Shown here: piece by piece, positions 34,000 through 45,290 of the stretch
Position numbering within the stretch: position 1 is the stretch's first letter
How the letters are laid out: every line of letters starts with the position of its first letter
Origin: Maylandia zebra
Taxonomy: Eukaryota > Chordata > Actinopteri > Cichliformes > Cichlidae
Direction of reading: 5' to 3'
Length of the DNA: 64,000 nt
Assembly (NCBI RefSeq): GCF_041146795.1
Contig: NC_135180.1
Location: 36,998,294 to 37,062,293, forward strand
Program-made: the position numbers and the translations under genes
The notes under the pieces: model-generated
Told to the model about the DNA's origin: nothing
The model's input: the letters and a program-made list of their open reading frames with translations, nothing else
Database searches by the model: none

Positions 34000-35080
34000 A
34001 AACAAGAAGGGTTTGTTGATTTAATTTTAAGCACAGATATATAAAGGAACTAAACTAAGAACTAAACACACTGAATATGGCTAAGGATTCAGAAGAATCA
34101 AGGTCATTGATTTCTGTAACCGATTTGATTCCTATTCACATGGTCCTAATGTGATTCAATCCCTGATTAGATTAAATTCAATTGTGACTCAGTCAGAAAT
34201 ATTATAATTCAGACCATTTATCATTACATGTACTTAAATCTCTGTACAATAACAAAGCTGTCACTTGTGAGACTTCATCAGAGGTGTAAGCATCACAGCA
34301 GATGTCTTTGTGTCAAATTAACTGAGGATAAAACAGAAAAACAGAAAAACATGAAGGAGATGTTCCTGGCCTGATTTTTCATAGCAGATGACTCCCTTTA
34401 AAATATTCTGCAGTAGATTTAAAAACTAAAGAAAACCATCAATCAACATCTGAACATTACCTGATGTTGCTGAAGTTAAGCAAAGTTACACAGGTTTTAT
34501 TACAGACACAGCTAGGAGTTTTGTAATTTGGCATAATTTAAAAAGTTTACATTTCTTTGTTTTTTAACAGCAAAAATTAGTCTTTCTTGTCGGAGGTCAT
34601 TTTTGGGAAAAAAAAAAAGAAACAAGAAAAAAACTGGGTGACAACACTGTACACAATGGTAGACTGGTACGTAATAAGCAAGCGAATAATGCAGAAAACT
34701 AAGATTTGTGATGGGAAACTGGTCTTTAACCACACTGAGAGAGAGAGCTGTGCAGGAAGTGTGATTTTTATTGTAGAGGAAGCAAGAATGCAAAAGTAAG
34801 AGAGAATCCATGATGATGCTTTTTAAATGTGCAGCTTCAGAATCTGTGAAATGTCGGCTACCAGCACCCAACGGCATGTATACGGAGAGAGATTCTGGTG
34901 TTTCTGGCAAAATACATTTATACTTAAAAATCGATTCAGGATTGAATGAATCAATATCACATTATTCAAACCAAAATTTATTGAATCGGAAAATACATTT
35001 TTTTAAACCCACCCCTAACACTGAACTTCATGAGGCAGATGGACCATAAGAAAACAAAAATTGGACCACAAAGTCACAAG
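34000..35080. other. No gene recognised; probable decayed DNA transposon
   Basis: A-rich intergenic DNA beyond the duplicated rps3 promoter. Repeated phrases of the type GATTCAATCC / ATTGAATCGG (34150, 34930-34990) and an ACCCACCCCTA end near 35009 resemble a degraded hAT-like fish repeat. The open frame of about 130 codons at 34512-34910 (minus) has low-complexity phenylalanine runs and no recognisable domain, so I do not accept it. Confidence 0.4.
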
Positions 35081-35179
35081 GGTCTAAAACAAATACAGTT
35101 CAGGGGGTCAACCGGGAGGTTGAAGGCACTGGCAAAACAGTTCTGGGGGCCGACTGTGAGGTCAGTGTCGGTGGCGAGG

Positions 35180-35320
35180 CTTGGCAGGTGTGGGCTTGGC
35201 CAGTGGCAGCCCTTGGCGTGGCTTGGTAGGTGCAGGCTTCGCTGGTGGCAGCCATCAGCATGGCTTGGCAGGTGCGGGCCTAGCCAGTGGCAGCCGGCGG
35301 CATGGCTTGGCAGTTGGCGG
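35180..35320 (+). repeat. 42-bp minisatellite, about 3.4 units
   Basis: Units start at CTTGGCAGGTG / CTTGGTAGGTG / CTTGGCAGGTG, each 42 bp, with the last truncated at the LTR boundary (35321). The single-copy form of this repeat at 24130-24160 is not expanded. Confidence 0.75.
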
Positions 35321-36383
35321 TGTCGAGAAAGGAAATTATTTTACTGCTATAGTTAAATAATTGTCATCATTACCATTGCATTAATAATAAAATCTGGAGG
35401 TTCTTGATTCAGGGGTAGAACAGTGTGTGTCTCTTTCAGAAAGACTGAGTTGCAGGCTGACAGGAAGTTGTATGCAGAAGTGAAAGCAGGAAGTTATTTT
35501 GAGCCGCAGGCTAAGACGAGGCTTTAACAATGTAACAGATAGCTTTAAGAAGGCCTTAAGCAGTTATGACTATTTTATACACAATGCATATCTGTGCTTA
35601 TTAAAGAGTTGGAGCTCGGTCAATTAATTGGGGGTCGGAAGCTTTGTTCGGCGCGATGTTCGGACAATCTATTGTGCAAGTGACTTGGAGCCATAGAAGG
35701 AATCGCAATACATGCTTACAAAACACTTATATCAGGTCATTTTATATTAAGGTTTTAGTAGAGGTTCTTGGTTAAAACATTTATTTAGTAGAAGACATAC
35801 ACATAGTTTCAGTGAGCTTCTGGTCTGGTAAAAGGTCAGAAGTGCAACAGGTGAATTGAGAAAGAGCATTTGAGGACGAGACACAGACAGTAGGTGAAGA
35901 GGTGACACAAAGAGCATGTGAGGTCAACACACACACACACACACACACACATTTTAAATTAGATTTATTTAGAGGAGAGGTTAGTTATGTTTGGCTGTAA
36001 CTGCAAAATTGTCTTGGTAAAAGAGGAACCGTTTCTTGGTGTCTCGGCAAGAAAGAGGAACAAGACAAGAACTGAAAGGTAGACAGGAAGGGCTAGCCAT
36101 GAAAATAGAAGATGATTTTCTGGGTGAAAAGTCATGATGATGTTGATCTGATCTATGTATAAAATGTACCGGTGACGCATGAAGGGGCGTCAGTAAACAA
36201 ACCCTGATGCTATAAAATATCTGTTCATGCTTTGATTAAGTTGAAGACTACTTCCTGTCTGCGTACAGAGTTTTCTTCCCACGCGTGTATTCATTAAAAT
36301 CTTCGTTTGACTTCACCCGGCCGGACCAGTGTGGTTATTCTTCGATCACCTCTTGTACCCTTCCTCAATACTGAATCTTAACA
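35321..36383 (+). mobile_element. Retroviral LTR, left arm of a palindrome
   Basis: 1063 bp beginning TGTCGAGAAAGG and ending CTTAACA (TG...CA). In this orientation a TATA-like CTATAAAAT (about 36209) is followed by ATTAAA (about 36293), which fits U3-R-U5 order. It contains (AC)12 at about 35927-35951. An open frame of 71 codons on the opposite strand (36180-35965) encodes a hydrophobic peptide; its antisense position makes function doubtful. It is an endogenous retrovirus sequence, near-identical to the inverted LTR at 36632-37693. Confidence 0.85.
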
Positions 36384-36631
36384 TTCTCATCAAAATCAAA
36401 ACAGACATCCACCAGTAACTTCAGTGAGTAGACTTAAATTTTATCATGTCCAATTTGGCACACTTTGGAAATAATTCAACAGGTAGTGCCTTACCTTTTG
36501 GATAAGCCGGCTTATGTCCACTCACTTAGACCACTGGAATTCATGTCTGCCCGTCAGACCACCTAAGACCCCGGATTTCTCCGTCTAAACCTCCAACTCT
36601 CCCTCCTCAATAACCGGACGAAGCCCCCAAA
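36384..36631 (-). mobile_element. Retroviral leader fragment with primer-binding site between inverted LTRs
   Basis: Immediately next to the right-hand LTR, reading on the minus strand, is TTTGGGGGCTTCGTCCGG (36630-36613). It matches a tRNA-Pro primer-binding site except for one extra T. About 150 bases of leader follow, with a GGTAAGG donor-like site at about 36500. The left part (36384-36420) joins the other LTR without a primer-binding site. Confidence 0.75.
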
Positions 36632-37693
36632 TGTTAAGATTCAATATTGAGGAAGGGTACAAGAGGTGATCGAAGAATAACCACACTGGTCCGGCCGGGT
36701 GAAGTCAAACGAAGATTTTAATGAATACACGCGTGGGAAGAAAACTCTGTACGCAGACAGGAAGTAGTCTTCAACTTAATCAAAGCATGAACAGATATTT
36801 TATAGCATCAGGGTTTGTTTACTGACGCCCCTTCATGCGTCACCGGTACATTTTATACATAGATCAGATCAACATCATCATGACTTTTCACCCAGAAAAT
36901 CATCTTCTATTTTCATGGCTAGCCCTTCCTGTCTACCTTTCAGTTCTTGTCTTGTTCCTCTTTCTTGCCGAGACACCAAGAAACGGTTCCTCTTTTACCA
37001 AGACAATTTTGCAGTTACAGCCAAACATAACTAACCTCTCCTCTAAATAAATCTAATTTAAAATGTGTGTGTGTGTGTGTGTGTGTGTTGACCTCACATG
37101 CTCTTTGTGTCACCTCTTCACCTACTGTCTGTGTCTCGTCCTCAAATGCTCTTTCTCAATTCACCTGTTGCACTTCTGACCTTTTACCAGACCAGAAGCT
37201 CACTGAAACTATGTGTATGTCTTCTACTAAATAAATGTTTTAACCAAGAACCTCTACTAAAACCTTAATATAAAATGACCTGATATAAGTGTTTTGTAAG
37301 CATGTATTGCGATTCCTTCTATGGCTCCAAGTCACTTGCACAATAGATTGTCCGAACATCGCGCCGAACAAAGCTTCCGACCCCCAATTAATTGACCGAG
37401 CTCCAACTCTTTAATAAGCACAGATATGCATTGTGTATAAAATAGTCATAACTGCTTAAGGCCTTCTTAAAGCTATCTGTTACATTGTTAAAGCCTCGTC
37501 TTAGCCTGCGGCTCAAAATAACTTCCTGCTTTCACTTCTGCATACAACTTCCTGTCAGCCTGCAACTCAGTCTTTCTGAAAGAGACACACACTGTTCTAC
37601 CCCTGAATCAAGAACCTCCAGATTTTATTATTAATGCAATGGTAATGATGACAATTATTTAACTATAGCAGTAAAATAATTTCCTTTCTCGAC
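36632..37693 (-). mobile_element. Retroviral LTR, right arm of the palindrome
   Basis: 1062 bp, the reverse complement of 35321-36383 with very few differences; by eye one substitution near the inner end and loss of the outermost base. The microsatellite has the same 25-base length in both arms. Read on the minus strand it is followed by a primer-binding site, as a 5' LTR would be, and preceded by an integrase fragment, as a 3' LTR might be. Confidence 0.85.
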
Positions 37694-38075
37694 CCAATTT
37701 AGCCCTGTCTGCACAAATTTTAGCCAACTTGTTTTTCAAATTTAGGTTCATCCTCCCTACCTCTTGCAAATCTTTATTCTTGAAGTGAGTACCATTGTCT
37801 GATCTAATTCTCTTGGGAAACCCATGCCTTGGAATGTAATGATTAAGCACTTAATCACGCTTTTCGCGTCTTCACATTCGGTCGCCCATGCTTCGGGCCA
37901 TCCAGTCAAAACATCCACACACACCAACAAATACCTCACCCCACCTGGGCCTGTATCAATCATGTCGGTATAATCAATCACGACCTCTTCTCCTGGCCTT
38001 CCTGGCATGAGAAACTTACCAGCTTCAGGTTTTACTGCTGGCTTTGGGTTGTGTGCCCCACAAGTGCAGACCATG
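37694..38075 (-). pseudogene. Endogenous retrovirus integrase fragment
   Basis: The minus-strand reading shows part of the retroviral integrase core: a Cys-rich beginning, VVIDYTDMI (first catalytic Asp region), a VDVLTGWPEA block and, after a frameshift at about 37840, SDNGTHF (second catalytic Asp). The final catalytic Glu region is lost where it runs into the LTR at 37693. The remaining gag, pol and env are absent, so the copy is dead. Confidence 0.85.
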
Positions 38076-38450
38076 GGCTTGGCTGGTCCCGAAGGCTTGA
38101 AGTCCTCTGCCTGAGACGTGGCTGGATGAGACGATATCCTTTGGCCCTCCCAGCCGCAGGGGGCTGGTCAGGCTCGGCTGAGTCCCCAGCTGACAAAGGA
38201 GGAGGCTGGTCAGGCTCACCTGAGCGTTAAACAAAAGGCAAGCCGTTTATTGTGGCTGAATAAAAAAACATACCAAACATGCAAAACAAAGGGCAGAAGG
38301 AAACTAAGACAACACTAGTGATAACTAAATTTGGAGAAACTAAATTACTAAACACAGTAGAGAAAGAACATGGAAACTTAAACATGACAAACCCTGAACC
38401 TGGAATCTCAAAATATGGAAAACATGGAAACAGGCACTAGCCTCGGTGCT
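38076..38450. repeat. Second half of the dispersed repeat split by the retroviral insertion
   Basis: GAGACGTGGCTGG, AGTCCCCAGCTG, TTTATTGTGGCTGAATAAAA and ATATGGAAAACATGG match 24160-24640 in the same order. The first half is at 35098-35320, so the LTR-integrase block sits inside this repeat. Both copies are fused at the same side to rps3 intron-1 sequence. Confidence 0.65.
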
Positions 38451-38830
38451 CAGAGCCGTGTTAGCTAGCCAAACGAGGAGGTCGCAGCGCAGACGGCATC
38501 TGGATGAATTCTCTCAGGATTTGTTTTGTCTCCTACCACCACACTGCCTTCAGGGAAGCCAAACCTCTTCTGAACCTCAGCAATCAGCTGTCTGATCTGA
38601 TGACCCTTCTCTCCAAGAACAGTCTTGATCCTAAACATGGTGAGATGTTTAGGGTTAAACTACATGGTTAAAAAAGCTCCGAAACAAACAAACAGAAAAA
38701 AGATCTTTCCACACAACGACACAAAGCTGAGACATCATAGAGCTACACAGTTGAAGGTTTTATGTCTTTTGATAAGCACACCGAATTTACATGAAGGAAG
38801 ATGTGCTATATAAACAAAACTAACACAGGA
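38450..38830 (-). pseudogene. Third rps3-related copy: lone exon 3 with intron-2 flank
   Basis: Exon 3'' is 38630-38537, full 94-bp length, open, with AG acceptor and GT donor and the GEKG loop; it shares [13 protein letters not shown] and SVV with the copy at 31.7 kb. To the right, 38631-38830 matches rps3 intron 2. To the left, 38450-38520 is an rps3 intron-1 fragment joined abnormally to the exon 3 side. Exons 1 and 2 are missing. Confidence 0.85.
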
Positions 38831-38859
38831 TATAATAATGTTACAAATGTAATGGCAGG

Positions 38860-41680
38860 GATCCTAACGTTTGATTTTAAGAAGGAAGGAGATGATAGCA
38901 GCTTGGGTCACCACAAAAGATATATGACAAAAATGCTATAATTATATAATTTAAATAATGCATATTACAAGATGCATTCTTGGATAATATTTGGATTAAT
39001 CCTGATGTAATCATGCTACACTTTTTTCTGTATTTCATGTTGTAGCTTTATGTGTACAATATAGGTGATGCTCATCAGCCTTTTGAACTGTACAACGTTA
39101 TCTCAGAATCAAAGTGACAAATGTCACTTCCAGAGAACAACCAGTGTTACATCAGCATCCACCTTCTCCTTCAGATTTACAGGCACATTTTTTTCACCAC
39201 TCATAGATCAGACAACCAGACTGGCTCAGGCTGTGCTTTAGGTGTGACCAGTGATTAATTTTTATTTATTTATTTTTTACCAGTGCACTATAAATAACCC
39301 ACATTGCAAAAGGTAAGTTATGCCTTTATTCTCACATTGTGGCTAAATTTTTTAACTGATGTTTGCACAAATTACTACTTTGGAAACCAACCAATGTGTT
39401 TTCTTCTGTGGTTAAACAGTTTAACGCCTGGAATTTATTATTTATTTATTATTATCTTATATTATCTTACATTATATTATATTATATTATATTATATTTG
39501 TGAAAGTACACTCTGAGATAAAGAGAAAATAACGTTCTCTTTATCTCTTTACCTTTTGTAAAGTTGGACCAGCCACAGGGAGTGTGAGGGTGATTTTGGC
39601 CTCCTGTTGAGCGGTGATATTAGTAAAGACAAAATTAACAGATTGACCCCAAGAAGATTTCACTACAGCATTTCCGAAAAGCTTCATCTATTTTCTCACT
39701 CAAACATCGTGTGAAGTGAACCTGAAATAATCAATTCCTCTGCAGATGATTGGTTAGCTCTTTGACAACTACTCTTTCAAGAATTTATGAGATGAGAGGA
39801 AGGTTGGAGACTGGCCTGTAATTAGCTAATGATCTGTGCTAAGGCATTTTTAATGTTTGTTATTTTTTAGGCCTCAGTTATTTAGCAAGACAGGGGCTTG
39901 TTTAACATGTGTCTTTGGCCATTTCACTGGGGCCACATGGTTTTGTGAATAAATCTGCTGAGATCTAGATCCATTGCATGTGGGGAAACTGATTGTCATG
40001 GCAAGTATAGTAAGTGGTTTAGATTCACAACCATTTTAAATTGTTTATCAGAAGTGATGCTTCTTTTTGCAGAGATAATTAAAAAATTGTCAGTCTTCTG
40101 CTAGTCCTTCTCTGATGTTAAACAATGTAATGTCAAAAAGAGAAAGTCCACAATTAAGGCTTTAATTGCAGCAAGTTTTATTAAAGCAATTGAGCAGGAG
40201 AAAAGCAAAAGCAGAATTAAACAAGCCACTCAATAATAATAAAATCACATCAATTATACTTATCTACTTAACCTTTTTACTGTGATATATAATATACAAT
40301 ATAATATAGAAAATCTTTTTTTTTAACTTTTTCCACATTTTTACATAACACATCATCATTTTCTCAATACAACTTTTTCATTAAATCATAGATTTTTAAA
40401 GTCAGAGTGCACACACGCCGTTTCTACACTTCACTGGAAGGGCTGTTGTTAGAATCCCTATTATATTTTCAAACTCCCATCCTTTTTAATTAAGCTTACA
40501 CATAATTACATTTTCCAGATTATATTCTGATCAATATTAAGCATAATTATCTGTCAGTTCAATCTCAAAAGAACTACAATTCTGTGTTTATTCGTGGCAA
40601 CACAATGATGATGATGATAATGGGTCAGTGAAACAGCTCTTATCTTTTCAGTCACACCCAGGCATGAATATGAAAGATTGAAGCTGGATTGTGTCTCGGG
40701 ACGCAGAATCTAGACATTAGAACAGATTTTCTCTCTACTCAACATATTCATCAGACTTTGATTCTATCTTTGATCCTATAAATCAAATGTAAGACTGGAT
40801 GTTGAGCCCTTTTCTTCACTTCTGGTTGGAACTGAGCAAAGGCAATTCTCTACGGCAGATTAAATAAAGAATCGTCAAACTTCAACCTTAAAGTAAAGGA
40901 CCTTTTAACATCAAACAAAAAGTAAAGGTAAAGTAAAGTATTTCTAAAAAATGTACAAGTTTGTAGAAAACATTTACTCTCATTTTCCAGCTACAATCAC
41001 AGTAACAATCAGATGTTTCAGTCTTGTTCTTTCAGCATCATTTTATGGAAGGTGGTCCTCATTACCTTTCTGCTCAGGGAAAGTTAAACCTGCAGCAGCT
41101 TCAAGGTAAAAGTTAAAGAAATAGTATAGGGGCTGCAGCTGATAGATTGTGTGATTTGGCTTTTATAATGCCTCAAGATAGATTTTAGGATTGTTCAAGT
41201 GAGGGTTCTTCCAAGTAAAGTAAAGTCACCTGGGAAAATAAAAAATAATTAAATCTTTAGACAACATTTTATTATCATGTAGCACTTAGTTTGGAGAAAG
41301 TTATGCAATTTGTTTGAAGACATGTTAGTTTTTGTTAAGCTGTTCTTACAGCCGTAGAACAGATTTCATAATCAGCCGACCTCTTTGTTATCTCTGAAAC
41401 TTAAACTTGATATCATCTGCCCACCTATGAAGTTTCATGAACTTATCTTGCAAAGTGATAATATCTGTCTGATATTAGGACCAACCAATCAGATTTCTGG
41501 GACCTACTGCTCAGAAAGGTGTTTTGGTGCTACAGGACTGGATCACGTACAAAAGACCAGCCCTGAGTCCACAAACCATCCCCAAGCCCCAAGTACGGAG
41601 TGCTAGAAGGCAGAAGAATAAACCAGCTCTACTCCATGTGTAAGCGTGTTGCAAACAACCCTCTGCACTCTACATCATTC
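38860..41680. other. No gene recognised
   Basis: AT-rich DNA with a (TATTA)n run at about 39465-39498. 39560-39960 looks like decayed transposon sequence, but no family can be named. 41385-41640 has LTR-like composition with an AATAAACC hexamer near 41619. Nothing else is supported. Confidence 0.45.
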
Positions 41681-41689
41681 CTACTATAT

Positions 41690-41815
41690 ATCAGTCCAGA
41701 CAGTCACGCCGAACAAAGCTTTTGACCATCAAAAGACGGAGTGCCAACTCATATGAGCACATTTGCAGCGTGCATATAAAATAATTAAAACATCTTTATT
41801 TAGTAGAAAAATCAA
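41690..41815 (-). mobile_element. Diverged LTR fragment related to the palindromic LTRs
   Basis: CGCCGAACAAAGCTTTTGACC and the following GAGTGCCAACTC...GAGCACA...TATAAAATA align in order with about 37362-37450 in the right-hand LTR, with many substitutions. It is an older copy of a related element, in the same orientation as the right LTR. Outer boundaries are not clear. Confidence 0.55.
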
Positions 41816-42571
41816 AAATTTTCAACACATTACAGAGATCACACAAATCCACTATTCTTAAAATCAAAAGCACTAAAATTGACAGATCTGGTTCATTTTC
41901 TCACAGCACAAATTATATATAAAGCAATAAACAACCTACTTCCTGACAATATCATAAAGTTGTTTTCTAAAAGGGAACGGGATACAATTTGAGGGGGGAA
42001 TTAAATTTAAAACATCCTTGTATCTGTACAACATTAAAAAGTTTTTGCATCTCTGTGTGTGGAGTGAAGCTGTGGAACAGACTTAATAAAGATATGAAGC
42101 AAAGTCCGAGCATGGCGCAGTTTAAAAAGCAGTTCAAGGAAATGATTTTTGCAGGGTACAGGGAGGAGGTAGAGATTTGATAGGGAGTTCTTGTCCAATA
42201 TTTTCACAAGGCTGATGTGTGTGTGTGTGTGCAGGTGCACGGGTATGTTGGTATGGGTATATATATCTGTAGGTTGTGTATCCTTTGAGGTGTTACTGGG
42301 GTTATTGAATATTTGTATATGTATGTATATGTGTATGTACATATGTATATGTATATAGATAGATATACATATAATTAATACATTAAAAAACATTGATTAC
42401 TAGATAGTGGAAAGGGGGTGGGATTGAATAAGCGCATGCTTCCTCCTGCTCCTTTTTGAACATGAAAGTTATTCGTAGTTGTGGGTGCTCGTTTTCCTTC
42501 TGTTTTGCTTTGTTCGTTTGTCTCTTTTTATTTTCATGTTGTTTAACTTCTTCAACATATTCAAAATAAAG

Positions 42572-42607
<36 letters not shown>

Positions 42608-42608
42608 C
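41816..42608 (+). mobile_element. 3' end of a CR1/Rex1-like LINE
   Basis: The reading ending GVKLWNRLNKDMKQSPSM...FKKQFKEMIFAGY (to about 42180) is the usual C-terminal tail of Rex1/CR1-type reverse transcriptases, and a frame with one stop extends upstream to about 41820. About 400 bp of 3' UTR follow, with a (TG)n run at 42215 and AT-rich repeats, then AATAAAGATTC and a tail of (TCAA)n at 42573-42607, typical of these elements. 5'-truncated. Confidence 0.75.
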
Positions 42609-42630
42609 TAGCAATGCTAGGTAAATCTTT

Positions 42631-45122
42631 ATTCAATTCAATTCAATTCAATTCATCTATATAGCACTCTTCACAGGATAAAAGCCACAAAGTAGTTCAC
42701 AGTAATATAAAAAAAGAAATACATAAAAAACAAACAAACAACAAACAAACAATCAACCCCCCCCAGCACAATCAAACATACAGCACAAATCTAATTAAAA
42801 GCCAATCTAAATAAATGAGTCTTAAGCTGCTTTTTAAAAGAATAAATACAATCAAGGCAACGTAATGATGGAGGGAGAGCATTCCACAACCTGGGGTCCA
42901 CCGCTCTAAAAGATCTATCTCCTCTGGTTTTAAAACGTATTTGGGGGATTACCAAGAGCCTTTGATTAGATGATCTCAGGCTGCGAGAGGGAGCGTGGGG
43001 TTCTAAATGTAGGCAGGGGCATCACAATTCAAAGCTTTAAAAGTCAGTACCAAGATTTTAAAATGAATTCTAAAATGTACTGGAAGCCAGTGTAATGAAT
43101 GTAAAACTGGTGTAATGTGCTCTCTTTTTCGTGTCTAAGTTAAAAGCCTTGCAGCAGCATTCTGGACTGACTGGAGACGGTCCAGATTCCTTTTGCTTAA
43201 ACAAAGAAAAGGCTGTTACAATAATCTAAGCGAGATGATATAAAAGCATGAATAACCATTTCTAACGCAGATTTAGACAGCAAAGTTCGAAGTTTGGAGA
43301 TGTTTCTTAGCTGAAAAAGGCAGTTCCTAATTAACTGTCGAGAGTATTGTTCTCGGGACATGGCAGAATCAAAGATCACACCAAGGTACCTGATGCTCAG
43401 GTGAACAGATGAGCCAAGAGAACCAAGATGCTGTTTGATTAGAGATATCAATGGTGTCAAAGGCAGATGTCAAGTCCAACAAAACCATGACTGAGGATGC
43501 TCCGGAGTCAGCTAACATGATAATGTCACTAGAGACTTTAAGTAATGTGGTTTCTGTTGAGTGACTTTTACAGAAACCTGACTGAAATTTGTCATAGATT
43601 TCATGTTTTTCTAAAATAGAAGTAAGTTGATCTGCAAATACTTTTTCCAGAATTTTCGACAGTAACGGGAGCTTAGAGATAGGCCTATAATTCTTAAGCT
43701 GAGTTGGATCCAAACTGCTCTTTTTTAATATCAGCTCAACAACAGCATGCTTACAGAACCTATGGACCACACCTGTTGAAAGAGAGGCATTGCATATCTC
43801 TACAATGACAGAGAGAGCATTTTTAAACAGCCCAGCAGGTAGAATGTCATTTGCACAAGTGGTAATTTTCATTTTATCCAGCAGGAGTGAAAGGTCATGT
43901 ATGGTCATTGGGTTAAACACTGACAGTAAATGAGGGGGAGGTGGCCCAGAGACACAAACAGACAGTATTGAAGAACCAATGCTCATACGGACATTATCAA
44001 CTTTATCCACAAAGAAATTCAGAAAGTCATCACTCTCAGATATGGAGGTCACGGGTACTGGGTGGACCACGGGGGAAACAATAGAGTTTATGGAGTTAAA
44101 CAGTACCTTGAAATTTCTCTTGCTTGATGAGATTAACTGAGAAAACTATCCTGATCTGGCTGTTTTTATGGTTTCATGTAGGGAAACCCAAAGTTCCCTA
44201 AGGTGGAGCCTGTGAACTTCGAGTTTAGTTGATTTCCAAAGGCGTTCTACTTTCCTACAGATTATTTTGACCTTCCTTATGTCATCATTTATCCATGGAT
44301 GAGCTCTTTTTGGGGCAGCAATGACAGATTTCATAGGTGCCACTGAATTTAAAATCTCCAAGCAGTGATTGTTAAAACACTGAGTAGCAACATCAGCATC
44401 AGTGCAGCCACTGATCACATAACGGTCCAACAAATTAGAAAACTTCAAAGCAACATCCTGATTCATGAACCGCTTATGGAACATGAGATTAGAAGGTGGT
44501 GTGTACAGAGGGAAGCTAAGATTAAAAATAACACAGGAATGGTCACTCACCTGTGTCCTTAACACAGACATTAGTTTTGTCTAAGCCAAGAGAAAACACA
44601 AGGTCCAAGGTGTGGCCTTTAACATGGGTGGGTCCAGAGACATGCTGAATAAAATTAAAAGAGTCTGTAATGGATAGAAAGTCAGAGGCCATGCTACAGC
44701 TAAGATCATCCACGTGCAGGTTGAAATCCCCAATCATTAAGACCTTCTCTAGTTTAATAATGCAAGCTCAGTAGGTAGTGTGGTCGCCCCATGATTGGAA
44801 GGTCAGGGGTTCGAATCCACTACCCTGAGGTATCCCTGAGCAAGGTACCGTCCCTACACACTGCTCCCTGGGTGCCTGATTTGTGGCTGCCCACTGCTTC
44901 ACTAAGTAAATGGGAAAAGACTAATGCAGAAAGAGTAATTTCCCCACGGGGATCGATAAAGTACACATTATAATTATTATTCTAAAAAGTCTGTAAAATC
45001 TTGAATAAAAACACCAGCGGGGCCGGGAGGGCAGTAAATTAAAACATATCTGATGAACCAACTTTAAGAAGCCGTGACTCAAAGGAAGGAGGAGGAGTCC
45101 ATAGCTCTGCAAGCAAAACTGT
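42631..45122 (-). mobile_element. L2-type LINE, internally deleted, with SINE inserted
   Basis: The 3' tail is (ATTGA)n at 42632-42654. The minus-strand coding remnant runs from the endonuclease (PPGPAGVFIQDFTDFLE at about 45040; MIGDFNLHVDD at 44737; SDHSCVIFN) to the reverse transcriptase (NYRPISKLPLLSKILEKV, LDLTSAFDTID). A deletion removes the catalytic YADD region, and the frame resumes at YLGVIFDS...SRLDYCNSLF and LQSVQNAAARLL. Frames are shifted several times. The element is dead. Confidence 0.85.
44760..44988 (+). mobile_element. tRNA-derived SINE inserted in the L2 element
   Basis: The head GCTCAGTAGGTAGTGTGGTC has an A-box pattern and GGTTCGAATCC is a perfect B box for RNA polymerase III. 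The tail AGTAATTTCCCCACGGGGATC...AATTATTATT resembles LINE-derived SINE tails. It splits the L2 endonuclease between its DFTDFL and MIGDFN segments. Confidence 0.85.
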
Positions 45123-45290
45123 CCCGGTGAACAGCAGTGTTCAAAGCAAGTTACTTTGAAAAAGTAATTAATTATAGTTACTAGTTACTTTTCAAAAAAG
45201 TAACTGAGTTAGTAACTGAGTTACAAGATTCTAAAAGTAATTAATTACTTGAAGTAACTATTGCGTTACTTTAAAAAAAAAAACATTTAA
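45123..45290. mobile_element. hAT-like terminal fragment
   Basis: CAGTGTTCAAAGCAAGTTAC followed by many repeats of GTAATTAATTA / AGTAACTGAGTTA / AGTTACTTTT is a common end sequence of fish hAT elements. The partner end was not found. Confidence 0.5.

Noticed and set aside
34512-34910. 132-codon open frame on the minus strand
   Set aside because: Low-complexity F/L run, no domain, AT-rich repeat context, no splice or promoter evidence.
35965-37050. Identical 71-codon frames in both LTR arms (one on each strand)
   Set aside because: They are identical only because the LTRs are inverted copies. Each is antisense to the LTR as oriented by TATA and poly-A signals, so a conserved gene is not implied.
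38076-38234. Continuation of the integrase frame leftwards as a host gene
   Set aside because: The similarity to integrase stops near 38075, and the remainder matches the dispersed repeat at 24.1 kb.
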